Assembly (NCBI GenBank): GCA_017472905.1
Contig: JAFUNW010000118.1
Coordinates: forward strand, 1-6,448
DNA from: Bacteroidaceae bacterium
Lineage (GTDB): Bacteria > Bacteroidota > Bacteroidia > Bacteroidales > Bacteroidaceae
Reading direction: 5' to 3'
Length of the DNA stretch: 6,448 bases
Position 1 is the stretch's first letter, and every line of letters begins with the position of its first letter. Positions 1-6,366 of this stretch are shown one piece after another. The position numbers and the translations under genes were made by a program. The notes beneath the pieces were generated by a model. It did no database searches. It was not told where the DNA came from and was given only the letters and a program-made list of their open reading frames with translations.

Positions 1-886
1 ATTTTGGGAGAATGAGTTGGCAGAATTGGCCAAAGTACCTTTAAATTATACTTGCAAATTGGTACCGGAGTATTGTACCGATAAAATAGATTGTTACCTG
101 ATTAAGTTGGACGTTACAAAGCGTGGACAAGCTGTCTACGGTTATCTGACACGCCCGAAAGAAAAAGGTTCCTATCCGGTTGTGCTTTGTCCTCCCGGAG
201 CCGGAGTAAAGACGATAAAGGAGCCTCTTCGCCGCAAATATTATGCCGAAGAGGGATGCATTCGTTTAGAAATGGAAATTCATGGATTGAATCCGGAGAT
301 TGATGCCGAAACATTCAAAGAGATAAGCAATGCATTCAATAGTCGTGAGAATGGTTATTTGTCCAATGGCATAGATAGTCGTGAAAATTATTATATGAAG
401 CGCGTCTATTTAGGTTGTGTTCGTGCAATAGACTATTTGACTTCGTTGCCGGAATGGGACGGTCGGAATGTAGCTGTACAGGGAGGTAGTCAAGGGGGTG
501 CATTGGCTATTGTAACGGCCGGCTTAGACAAGCGTGTAACGGCATGCGTGGCTAACCATCCTGCTTTGAGCGATATGTCCGGTTATGCAGAAGGAGGAAC
601 TGGAGGTTATCCGCATTTTTCTGTAGGAAAGAATATTCATTTGGATGCACAGAAAATCAAAACCCTTCAATATTTCGATGTAGTAAACTTTGCCAGACAG
701 GTGACTTGCCCTACTCGCATTACTTGGGGCTTTAATGATAACACTTGTCCGCCGACTACCAGCTATGTTGTTTACAATGTCATGACTTGTCCCAAGGAAG
801 CTTTGATAACCCCCATCAATGAGCATTGGACAACGAATGAAACGGAATATGGACACTTGAAATGGATTCAGCGGCAGTTCAAATAA
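1..886 (+). CDS. Acetyl xylan esterase-like (CE7/AXE1-type) alpha/beta-hydrolase, 5' end cut by window
   Basis: The frame is open from base 2 with no stop upstream of the first possible start (TTG at 17), so the true start lies outside the window and TTG is probably internal. Counting from that TTG, 289 residues are visible. They show an alpha/beta-hydrolase core: a beta strand and oxyanion region (PVVLCPPGAG, about 54-63), a nucleophile elbow GGSQGG with Ser158, an acid at Asp241 (GFNDNTCPP) and a C-terminal His, most likely His270 (NEHW), with His280 (YGH) as alternative. The spacings Ser-Asp 83 and Asp-His 29 resemble CE7 esterases. The GxSQGG motif and overall order support the AXE1/CE7 superfamily, but the usual RGQ motif is not seen; EIHG (87-90) lies where it would be expected. 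Expected role: removing acetyl or similar ester groups from plant cell-wall glycans. Relatives often have an extra N-terminal domain and signal peptide, which would be off-window. Substrate is not determinable here. Confidence 0.8.
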   Translation, partial: FWENELAELAKVPLNYTCKLVPEYCTDKIDCYLIKLDVTKRGQAVYGYLTRPKEKGSYPVVLCPPGAGVKTIKEPLRRKYYAEEGCIRLEMEIHGLNPEIDAETFKEISNAFNSRENGYLSNGIDSRENYYMKRVYLGCVRAIDYLTSLPEWDGRNVAVQGGSQGGALAIVTAGLDKRVTACVANHPALSDMSGYAEGGTGGYPHFSVGKNIHLDAQKIKTLQYFDVVNFARQVTCPTRITWGFNDNTCPPTTSYVVYNVMTCPKEALITPINEHWTTNETEYGHLKWIQRQFK

Positions 887-916
887 AGTCAATAGGAACT
901 TCAATAAGTAAAAAAT

Positions 917-945
917 AGCCCTCGATTTTTTTGAGGGGCTTTTTT
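917..945 (+). terminator. Rho-independent terminator after the esterase gene
   Basis: Arms AGCCCTC (917-923) and GAGGGGCT (933-940) pair with one bulged G around a T-rich loop. A T run follows (to 945) and an A run precedes (910-915). It starts about 30 bases after the esterase stop codon, so it ends the rightward transcript. Confidence 0.85.
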
Positions 946-946
946 A

Positions 947-1045
947 ATGAAAACTTTTGTTGAGAGCATTCCTCCTTTAGTACTTTTCGTAGTTTGGGCT
1001 TTGGGAATAAAGCGGGAACTGTACCGGTTTCAGAGGCTTGAATAA
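947..1045 (+). CDS. Possible 32-residue peptide with one hydrophobic segment (doubtful)
   Basis: An ATG at 947 opens a 32-codon frame ending in TAA at 1043-1045. The predicted peptide starts MKTFVESIPP, continues with a hydrophobic stretch (LVLFVVWALG, residues 11-20) and ends in a basic, aromatic tail (KRELYRFQRLE). This reads like a tiny single-pass membrane peptide with a cytoplasmic basic tail. Against it: the ATG begins right at the end of the esterase terminator, I see no TAnnTTTG promoter or ribosome site before it, and a 32-codon open frame can arise by chance. It could also be a relic of a longer gene. I do not recognise a family. Confidence 0.2.
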   Translation: MKTFVESIPPLVLFVVWALGIKRELYRFQRLE

Positions 1046-1050
1046 AAATC

Positions 1051-1091
1051 CCTCGTTTGTTTTTTGTCTTATATTTATTTATAAAACGAGG
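1051..1091. repeat. Inverted repeat with 8-bp arms and long AT-rich loop
   Basis: CCTCGTTT (1051-1058) and AAACGAGG (1084-1091) are perfect complements separated by 25 AT-rich bases. It lies just after the small open frame and before the terminator of the leftward operon. The long loop makes it weak as a terminator; it may be a second-line terminator or chance. Confidence 0.4.
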
Positions 1092-1109
1092 TTGTTCCTG
1101 TTTTTAGGG

Positions 1110-1163
1110 AAAAGCAAAGCGTCCTAAGATATTTGTTTATTTATCTTAAGACGCTTTGCTTTT
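1110..1163 (-). terminator. Long-stem terminator of the leftward CE12 operon, probably bidirectional
   Basis: Two 22-base arms (1110-1131 and 1142-1163) pair with a single mismatch around a 10-base loop. A's flank the left arm and T's flank the right arm, so a U run follows the stem in either direction. It begins about 20 bases after the CE12 stop codon on the minus strand, so it most likely ends the GH105-CE12 transcript and also blocks read-through from the esterase side. Confidence 0.85.
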
Positions 1164-1183
1164 GATTTATATTCTGAAAAAAA

Positions 1184-2452
1184 TCAGTTTCCGTCCGGCT
1201 TTTCTATTTCAGTAAATGGGCTGTTGTTCCATTTGAAGGAGTCGAAAGCGTCCGGATGGGCCGGATCGTATGCTTGGTAATCTTCGCGAAGGAATTGCAC
1301 CAAGGGTAATTGTGCATTTTTGATACCTTCAATGACGCATTTGGCTATTTGATAAGCTCCATAATGGTTGAAGTGTGTGTTGTCGGCAAAGGCTTTGGTT
1401 TGTCCCGGCCAGGTTCCGGCGGGATAGTGTACCAAAGCTTTCTTAGAGTCTTCAACTCCCAACGTTTCATAGAGAACTGTCGTCATCTGTTGCAAGTCAA
1501 TGACCGGAACTCCGGTCTTTTCTGCTAAGAACTTCACTGCTTCAGGAAATTCTCCGTGCGTATCCACCAATTTGTCTCCTTTGAAATTTCTTCGTTGAGT
1601 TGGAGTTACTAATACGGGGTGTGCACCTCTGGCGCGTGCCTCGTCAATGTAGATTTTCAGGTGATGAATGAAGTGTCCCCAAGCTCCACATCCCGGTTTT
1701 TTCTGCTTTTCATCGTTGTGTCCGAATTCCACAAAGATGTAGTCGCCTGCTTTCATTTGAGATAATGCTTTTTTTAAGCGGCCGGCTGCAATGAATGTGT
1801 TACTGGATTCTCCGCTTTCTGCATAGTTGGCAAAGCAAACTTTGTCGGTAAAGAAGCGGGGAATCATTTGTCCCCAACTGGCCCAAGGCTCATTGTCTTG
1901 ATCGACTACCGTAGAATTTCCACATAGGAATATGGTCGGTACATCCTCTACGCGTTTGATGACGATTTTGGAACATACGGGGGCCTCTCCATTGAATTCA
2001 AGCGTTAGTCTGTTGTCCCAATTACGCTTGTTTCGTTCGCGTGGTTTGATACGTACACTTTCCTTCTCGTTGATGACCGGGTTACGTTTGTTGATAGTAA
2101 AGGAGTATTCTTTAAGTTCTCCTTTCTTGGTCGGTTGATTCTCGATGAAGAGTCGGCGAGACTCTCCGCGAACGGTGGTATTTCCGGCCCGTTTTTTACT
2201 TCCTAAGGTGACAGTTACGTGGTAGTTCCCATCCGGTACTTTTACCGAGAAGAAATAAGGAGCTGTGCTTTTTCGGGTCGGAGCCGGTTGCAGGTCGTAG
2301 CCATATCCGAGGCTGTCGGAGTATAGAGTTGTTTCCGTTACGGCGATGTCTCCTTTTGCAATACGCCGGTTGCCGGTCAGGTCGAAGCTAAACTCTTGTG
2401 CATGGCTACAGAGTGCAGCCATGCATATTACGCATAATGTTTTGAATCTCAT
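1184..2452 (-). CDS. Secreted rhamnogalacturonan acetylesterase, CE12-type SGNH hydrolase
   Basis: Predicted to remove acetyl groups from galacturonate in RG-I, clearing the backbone for lyase and hydrolase attack. Residues 1-18 form a signal peptide ending CSHA before QEF, so export to the periplasm is expected. Residues about 20-170 make a beta-rich N-terminal domain that looks like a carbohydrate-binding or galactose-binding-type sandwich (inference). From about 172 the SGNH catalytic domain follows: block I GNST with nucleophile Ser180, block II AESGES with Gly214, block III GHND with Asn246, and block V DNTH with Asp357 and His360. All catalytic positions are present. Block I has Asn where many SGNH enzymes have Asp (GDS). 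At 422 residues it is longer than single-domain CE12 enzymes because of the N-terminal domain. It is the second gene of an operon, 13 bases after GH105. The ATG is chosen because the signal peptide follows it directly. Confidence 0.9.
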   Translation of the reverse strand: MRFKTLCVICMAALCSHAQEFSFDLTGNRRIAKGDIAVTETTLYSDSLGYGYDLQPAPTRKSTAPYFFSVKVPDGNYHVTVTLGSKKRAGNTTVRGESRRLFIENQPTKKGELKEYSFTINKRNPVINEKESVRIKPRERNKRNWDNRLTLEFNGEAPVCSKIVIKRVEDVPTIFLCGNSTVVDQDNEPWASWGQMIPRFFTDKVCFANYAESGESSNTFIAAGRLKKALSQMKAGDYIFVEFGHNDEKQKKPGCGAWGHFIHHLKIYIDEARARGAHPVLVTPTQRRNFKGDKLVDTHGEFPEAVKFLAEKTGVPVIDLQQMTTVLYETLGVEDSKKALVHYPAGTWPGQTKAFADNTHFNHYGAYQIAKCVIEGIKNAQLPLVQFLREDYQAYDPAHPDAFDSFKWNNSPFTEIEKPDGN

Positions 2453-2465
2453 ACGAACAGTTCTT

Positions 2466-3596
2466 TTATTTTAATTTGTAAACTTCGGTTCCGGCGAGCA
2501 AGAAACATCCGATTCCGTAATCTTCAAAGTCAGGCTTGGAATCATATTTAACGGGTTGTCCGTCTTTGGGTTCTTTACCTGTTCCTTGTACATAACCCAG
2601 GAATCCGTTTTTATGTACGGCCTCTTTACTCATGGCGTTCCATGCTTTCAGCAATACCGGCAAATATTCTTCGCGGTCGAGGATGCCGTTGCGTACTCCC
2701 CAAGCCATTCCATAAACGAAGAGCGAAGTTCCGGTGACTTCTTTTCCTCCGAAATTACCTTCATCGTGCATACTGACGTTCCAATATCCGTCAGTGCGTT
2801 GGCAAGCCTTGATTGCTTTGCTCATAGCCTTGAAGTCTTTGATATAGTCAGCTCTGTGCTTTTCGTTTTCCGGGATTTCGTTGAGAACACGTACCAAAGC
2901 TGCATAGACCCAACCGTTTCCGCGTGCCCAATAGCAGTCTTCGCCGTTCGGTTCTTTGTATGGAGGGTCAAAATCGTGGTCTCTCCACCAAAGTCCGTCT
3001 TCCGGGTTATACATACCATTTTCTCCGTGTTGGTTTCGGGTGTAGGAATACATTTCCCACATCTTGTCGAAGTAGCGTTGGTCGTTTCCTTTTTCTTTTC
3101 CCAGCTTGGCAAAAACAGGCATGGCCATTTGTATGGCATCAATCCACCACCAATCGTTTACCTGTGGAGTGTTAACCAACATGGTCATGCAGGCATCGAT
3201 GCTGCGAATCATGCGGCGATCCCCCGTCATGCGGTATAAATCGATATAAGTTTGTCCGCAGCATTGGTTATCCGCATCGCGACTGATACTGCCGTTACGT
3301 ACCATCCAATTGTGACTTTCTCCCCAACGATAGGCGTAGTCATAAAACTCTTCTTGCGGGTAGATGCTGTAGAGAGCCATCAGTCCCTCGTAATAGACCG
3401 CACGGGTCCACAGGTTGCTGGTGCGCATCTTTTTTACAAAGGTAGGAACTCCCGGGTCGGGATTCTGGGTCATAAAATATTTATTGACCGAAAGTAAGGT
3501 TTTCAGTGTTTCTTGACGGTTGGGAAGCTCTTGGGCTTGCATCGTCATGAGACCTGTAATCAGCAAAACTGCTAAAGAGAAAAGATTCTTTTTCAT
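2466..3596 (-). CDS. Secreted unsaturated rhamnogalacturonyl hydrolase, GH105 (YteR-like)
   Basis: Predicted to remove the 4,5-unsaturated galacturonate left by RG-I lyases from the non-reducing end of oligosaccharides. Residues 1-22 are a signal peptide (MKKNLFSLAVLLITG core, ending QAQE), giving a periplasmic enzyme. The rest is an alpha/alpha-barrel of the GH88/GH105 type. Visible landmarks are LWTRAVYYEGLMALY (62-76), DNQCCGQTYIDLY (109-121), WWWIDAIQMAMP (149-160) with Asp153 at the general acid/base position known from YteR, WARGNGW (223-229) with Arg225 and Trp229, EVTGTSLFVYGMAWG (286-300), and the closing DYGIGCFLLAGTEVYKL. Spacing of Asp153 to the WxRGNGW motif (about 70) agrees with YteR. 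Length 376 is normal for the family. It is first in a leftward operon with CE12 and diverges from the PL11 gene that makes its substrate. Substrate could be the disaccharide or longer oligomers. Confidence 0.93.
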   Translation of the reverse strand: MKKNLFSLAVLLITGLMTMQAQELPNRQETLKTLLSVNKYFMTQNPDPGVPTFVKKMRTSNLWTRAVYYEGLMALYSIYPQEEFYDYAYRWGESHNWMVRNGSISRDADNQCCGQTYIDLYRMTGDRRMIRSIDACMTMLVNTPQVNDWWWIDAIQMAMPVFAKLGKEKGNDQRYFDKMWEMYSYTRNQHGENGMYNPEDGLWWRDHDFDPPYKEPNGEDCYWARGNGWVYAALVRVLNEIPENEKHRADYIKDFKAMSKAIKACQRTDGYWNVSMHDEGNFGGKEVTGTSLFVYGMAWGVRNGILDREEYLPVLLKAWNAMSKEAVHKNGFLGYVQGTGKEPKDGQPVKYDSKPDFEDYGIGCFLLAGTEVYKLK

Positions 3597-3640
3597 TCTG
3601 TTTTATAATTTATTGGTTTGTTTATCCGGTATTAACTTCG

Positions 3641-3648
3641 CAAATGTA
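3641..3648 (-). promoter_or_regulatory. Candidate -7 box of the GH105-CE12 operon
   Basis: On the minus strand this reads TACATTTG, an exact fit to the Bacteroides -7 consensus TAnnTTTG. It lies about 45 bases before the GH105 ATG, leaving a short leader. No convincing TTTG-like -33 element is found 19-21 bases further up, which could mean activator dependence. Confidence 0.55.
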
Positions 3649-3763
3649 GGAAAAATATTCTTTTTTTTCCCTTTTGTAAGGGAGGAATCTTGTTTGCGGC
3701 TGTTTTTTTCTCTTCTAAGCCTACATTTTCTTTTATTTTATAGGTCAAATAAACAAAAAGAGT

Positions 3764-3771
3764 TACTTTTG
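3764..3771 (+). promoter_or_regulatory. Candidate -7 box of the PL11-rhaM unit
   Basis: Reads TACTTTTG, matching the Bacteroides TAnnTTTG -7 consensus, and is followed by C as is common. It lies 31 bases before the PL11 ATG, so the leader would be about 25 bases. No clear -33 TTTG is seen at the expected spacing. Confidence 0.55.
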
Positions 3772-3802
3772 CCCTTAAACTTAATTCTTATTCTTATCAA
3801 CC

Positions 3803-5839
3803 ATGAACGTGAAATCATTATTTGTCTGTCTCTTTTTCTTTTTCAATTTTTCCTTTTTCGGTTTTTCGCAACCTCGCTACAATTTAGGTGAGATGCAACG
3901 CGAATATTTGGGAAGAGGTTTGGTTGCTTTTCGTGCGGACTCTCAAAAAGTATGCTTGAGCTGGCGCTATCTCTCCGCAGACTCTTCGGCTACGGAGTTT
4001 TGTATTTATCGGAACAAAGAGTTATTGGCGAAGTTGCCGGCAGACGGTCCCTCTTTTTGGGTTGATGAGGCTCCTGCAAAGGATACGGTTCATTACGAGG
4101 TGCGCCCTTTAATCGATGGTGTGGAGACGCATCAGATAGACGGAAGCTATATCCTGCCTCCGGACAGTCCGATGGGGTATATTCAGATACCGCTGGACAT
4201 TCCGGCCGGAGGGAAAACTCCTTTCGGCCAAAGCTATTCCTACAGTGCTAACGATGCGAGCATCGGCGATGTGGACGGAGATGGAGAGTATGAGATTATC
4301 TTGAAATGGGACCCCTCCAATGCCCATGATAATGCCCATGATGGATACACCGGAAATGTCCTGTTGGATTGTTATCGATTGAACGGTGAACATTTGTGGC
4401 GCATAGATTTGGGACGCAACATTAGGGCCGGAGCACACTATACTCAATTCATGGTGTACGACTTGGATGGTGACAACCGGGCCGAGGTGGTGGTAAAGAC
4501 GGCTGACGGAACTGTGGATGGCGTAGGGAATGTTATCGGAACCGGTGAAGCCGATTATCGTGAATTGGGAGATACGGTCGGTTATGCCGGACAGATGGAG
4601 CGGTTTGCGGCCATGCAGAAAGAGCGGGAAGAGCGGATGAGGCGAGAGCGGGAACGTATGGATGATTCTCCAAAGAGGGAAAATGACCGAAGAGGGCCGC
4701 GTGACTTCCGTAGGCGCTTCTATAAACCGACTCCACAGGGACAGGGACGCATCCTGACCGGGCCGGAATATTTGACTGTGTTCAACGGATTGACCGGCGA
4801 AGCGATGTGTACGGTCGATTATGTCCCTTCTCGCGGTGATGTTCGGGAGTGGGGCGATGGCAAGGCCAATCGCAGCGACCGTTTCTTGGCTTGCATTGCT
4901 TATCTGGATGGAAAGCATCCCAGTGTGGTGATGTGTCGGGGATATTATACCCGTACGGTTTTGGCTGCTTTCGACTGGGATGGCAAGCAACTGACGCAAC
5001 GATGGGTTTTCGATACGGATGAAGACGCAAATCGCGCCTATGCCGGACAGGGAAACCACAACCTCAGGGTGGGCGATGTGGATGGAGACGGATACGATGA
5101 AATCATATACGGCTCAATGGCGGTCGACCACGATGGTACGGGGCTTTATACGACACGAATGGGGCATGGAGATGCCATTCATCTGACGGCATTTTATCCC
5201 GACTCGGATAAGTTGCAGGTGTGGGATTGCCATGAAAACAAGCGCGATGGCTCTACATTCCGCGATGCGGCAACCGGAGAAATCATTTTCCAACTGAAGT
5301 CAAAAATGGATGTAGGCCGTTGCATGGCGGCCGATATAGATCCAACATCGTATGGCGTTGAAATGTGGTCGTTGGCCTCCGGTGGAATACGAAATGTAAA
5401 GGGCAAAGTGGTCAATGACGACCCCGGACGTTTGCCTTGCAACATGGCTGTCTGGTGGGACGATGATTTGCTCCGTGAATTGTTGAATGGAAATCAGATT
5501 TCCAAATACGATTGGGAAGCAAAAGATACCAAAGAATTGGTTACTTTTGCCGGAACTGTGCGAAACAATGGCAGCAAGTCCAATCCTTGTCTTCATGCAG
5601 ACATCATCGGTGACTGGCGCGAAGAGGTGTTGCTTCGAACGGAAGATAATTCCGAACTTCGATTGTACATTTCGCCTATCCCGACCGAATACAAGTTCCA
5701 TACATTCTTGGAAGATCCGGTTTATCGAATCAGTATAGCGACTCAGAATGTCTCTTACAACCAGCCGACTCAGCCGGGATTCTACTTCGGAAGTGATTTG
5801 AAGAAAGGTACATTCTTTCGCGGGACCTATATTAAATAA
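3803..5839 (+). CDS. Secreted rhamnogalacturonan lyase, PL11 (YesW/YesX-type)
   Basis: Cleaves the alpha-1,4 Rha-GalA backbone of RG-I by beta-elimination, leaving an unsaturated galacturonate end. Residues 1-22 are a Phe-rich signal peptide ending GFS before QPRY, so the enzyme is exported. Residues about 32-119 form the N-terminal beta-sandwich with the family opening EYLGRGLVAFR and LSWRYL. From about 125 an eight-bladed propeller follows, with Asp-rich calcium-type loops DVDGDGEYE (156-164), DLDGDNRAE (220-228), DVDGDGYDE (425-433) and a variant DIIGDWREE (600-608). Other family landmarks are KWDPSN (168-173), GPEYLTVFNG (320-329), RFLACIAYLDG (360-370), RGYYTRTV (379-386), GQGNHNLRVGD (415-425) and the end TQPGFYFGSDL. 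At 678 residues it exceeds typical PL11 enzymes of about 620; the extra length is largely a charged Arg/Glu-rich insert at about 264-306. Divergent from GH105 and followed by rhaM. Endo or exo mode is not determinable. Confidence 0.94.
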   Translation: MNVKSLFVCLFFFFNFSFFGFSQPRYNLGEMQREYLGRGLVAFRADSQKVCLSWRYLSADSSATEFCIYRNKELLAKLPADGPSFWVDEAPAKDTVHYEVRPLIDGVETHQIDGSYILPPDSPMGYIQIPLDIPAGGKTPFGQSYSYSANDASIGDVDGDGEYEIILKWDPSNAHDNAHDGYTGNVLLDCYRLNGEHLWRIDLGRNIRAGAHYTQFMVYDLDGDNRAEVVVKTADGTVDGVGNVIGTGEADYRELGDTVGYAGQMERFAAMQKEREERMRRERERMDDSPKRENDRRGPRDFRRRFYKPTPQGQGRILTGPEYLTVFNGLTGEAMCTVDYVPSRGDVREWGDGKANRSDRFLACIAYLDGKHPSVVMCRGYYTRTVLAAFDWDGKQLTQRWVFDTDEDANRAYAGQGNHNLRVGDVDGDGYDEIIYGSMAVDHDGTGLYTTRMGHGDAIHLTAFYPDSDKLQVWDCHENKRDGSTFRDAATGEIIFQLKSKMDVGRCMAADIDPTSYGVEMWSLASGGIRNVKGKVVNDDPGRLPCNMAVWWDDDLLRELLNGNQISKYDWEAKDTKELVTFAGTVRNNGSKSNPCLHADIIGDWREEVLLRTEDNSELRLYISPIPTEYKFHTFLEDPVYRISIATQNVSYNQPTQPGFYFGSDLKKGTFFRGTYIK

Positions 5840-5853
5840 GGTGTAATGCAGTG

Positions 5854-5913
5854 GGAAAGGAGAGATGTTCTTTCCGTAGAAAAAAGAAGAATCGAACCGT
5901 CCGGAAAGGACGG
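5854..5913 (+). other. Two successive stem-loops between PL11 and rhaM
   Basis: The first pairs GGAAAG (5854-5859) with CTTTCC (5870-5875) across a 10-base loop. The second is GC-rich: CCGTCC (5897-5902) with GGACGG (5908-5913) and a GGAAA loop. Neither is followed by a T run, so they are not classical terminators. They may protect or separate the two messages in one transcript. I see no promoter box in this 105-base gap. Confidence 0.45.
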
Positions 5914-5944
5914 GCGAAGAAAATAATAAAATACTTAAATCAAA

Positions 5945-6259
5945 ATGAGAAGAGAAGCTTTTAAAATGTACTTGAAGCCGGGTTGTGAGGCTGAGTACGA
6001 GAAACGACATGCGGCAATTTGGCCGGAATTGAAAGAACTGTTGTCTAAGAACGGTGTATTTGATTATTCCATTTACTGGGACAAAGATACGAATATCCTG
6101 TTTGCTTTCCAGAAAGTGGAGGGCGAAGAATCATCGCAGGATATGGGAAGCAATCCGATTGTACAGAAATGGTGGGATTATATGGCCGACATCATGGAGG
6201 TGAATCCCGATAATTCACCGGTAAGCATTCCGCTTCCGGAAGTTTTCCACATGGATTAA
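5945..6259 (+). CDS. rhaM: L-rhamnose mutarotase
   Basis: Catalyses interconversion of alpha- and beta-L-rhamnopyranose, feeding the anomer used by the rhamnose catabolic enzymes. The 104-residue length equals that of the E. coli enzyme. Diagnostic features are Tyr18 and His22 in EYEKRHAAIWPEL (His22 is the catalytic residue in the E. coli enzyme), Tyr41 in DYSIYWD, the Trp76-Trp77 pair in KWWDYMADIM, and the C-terminal NPDNSPVSIPLPEVFHMD. There is no signal peptide, so it acts in the cytoplasm, unlike the exported enzymes around it. It lies 105 bases after PL11 on the same strand, probably in one transcript, and is followed by a strong terminator. Its presence indicates that rhamnose is the sugar this locus aims to capture. 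The ATG at 5945 matches the family N-terminus. Confidence 0.96.
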   Translation: MRREAFKMYLKPGCEAEYEKRHAAIWPELKELLSKNGVFDYSIYWDKDTNILFAFQKVEGEESSQDMGSNPIVQKWWDYMADIMEVNPDNSPVSIPLPEVFHMD

Positions 6260-6280
6260 GATGATATAGCCTTTGTAGCG

Positions 6281-6320
6281 AGCGGCTGTTCGGTGTAGAT
6301 GCTGAACAGCCGCTTTTCTT
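6281..6320 (+). terminator. Rho-independent terminator after rhaM
   Basis: AGCGGCTGTTC (6281-6291) pairs perfectly over 11 bases with GAACAGCCGCT (6304-6314) and is followed by TTTCTT. It starts about 20 bases after the rhaM stop and closes the PL11-rhaM unit. Confidence 0.92.
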
Positions 6321-6366
6321 AATTTAGGCTGTAGGAGCAGAACTTCTGTCGGACTGTTCGAAACTT

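Larger units (their letters stand above)
3597..3802. promoter_or_regulatory. Divergent intergenic region between GH105 and PL11
   Basis: This 206-base AT-rich gap holds the promoters of both the leftward GH105-CE12 operon and the rightward PL11-rhaM unit. It carries one -7-like box per strand, a small TCCCTT/AAGGGA palindrome (3668-3683, loop TTGT), and two 9-base motifs present once on each strand in mirror arrangement. The shared region suggests both operons respond to the same signal, but no regulator gene is in the window. Confidence 0.7.

Noticed and set aside
2556..3239. Plus-strand open frame of 227 codons
   Set aside because: Antisense to the conserved GH105 gene; its Val/Ser/Phe-rich content is a by-product of reading GH105 codons backwards.
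3668..3683. TCCCTT-TTGT-AAGGGA hairpin as a terminator
   Set aside because: The T run precedes it on the plus strand and no T run follows on either strand, so it cannot be a classical terminator. At most it is a small operator-like palindrome.
3520..3891. Plus-strand open frame of 123 codons bridging the divergent gap
   Set aside because: Phe/Leu-rich because the region is T-rich; it runs over both promoters and into the PL11 signal peptide in another frame.
4109..5059. Long minus-strand open frame of 316 codons
   Set aside because: Lies wholly inside the PL11 gene, whose protein matches the family along its length. The antisense product has no recognisable domain and no promoter; it is a shadow frame.
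5300..6010. Minus-strand open frame of 236 codons across the PL11 end and rhaM start
   Set aside because: Overlaps two well supported genes on the other strand and shows no family features.
6338..6348. CAGAA-C-TTCTG palindrome
   Set aside because: Only 5-bp arms in an intergenic stretch; easily due to chance and not linked to a promoter.
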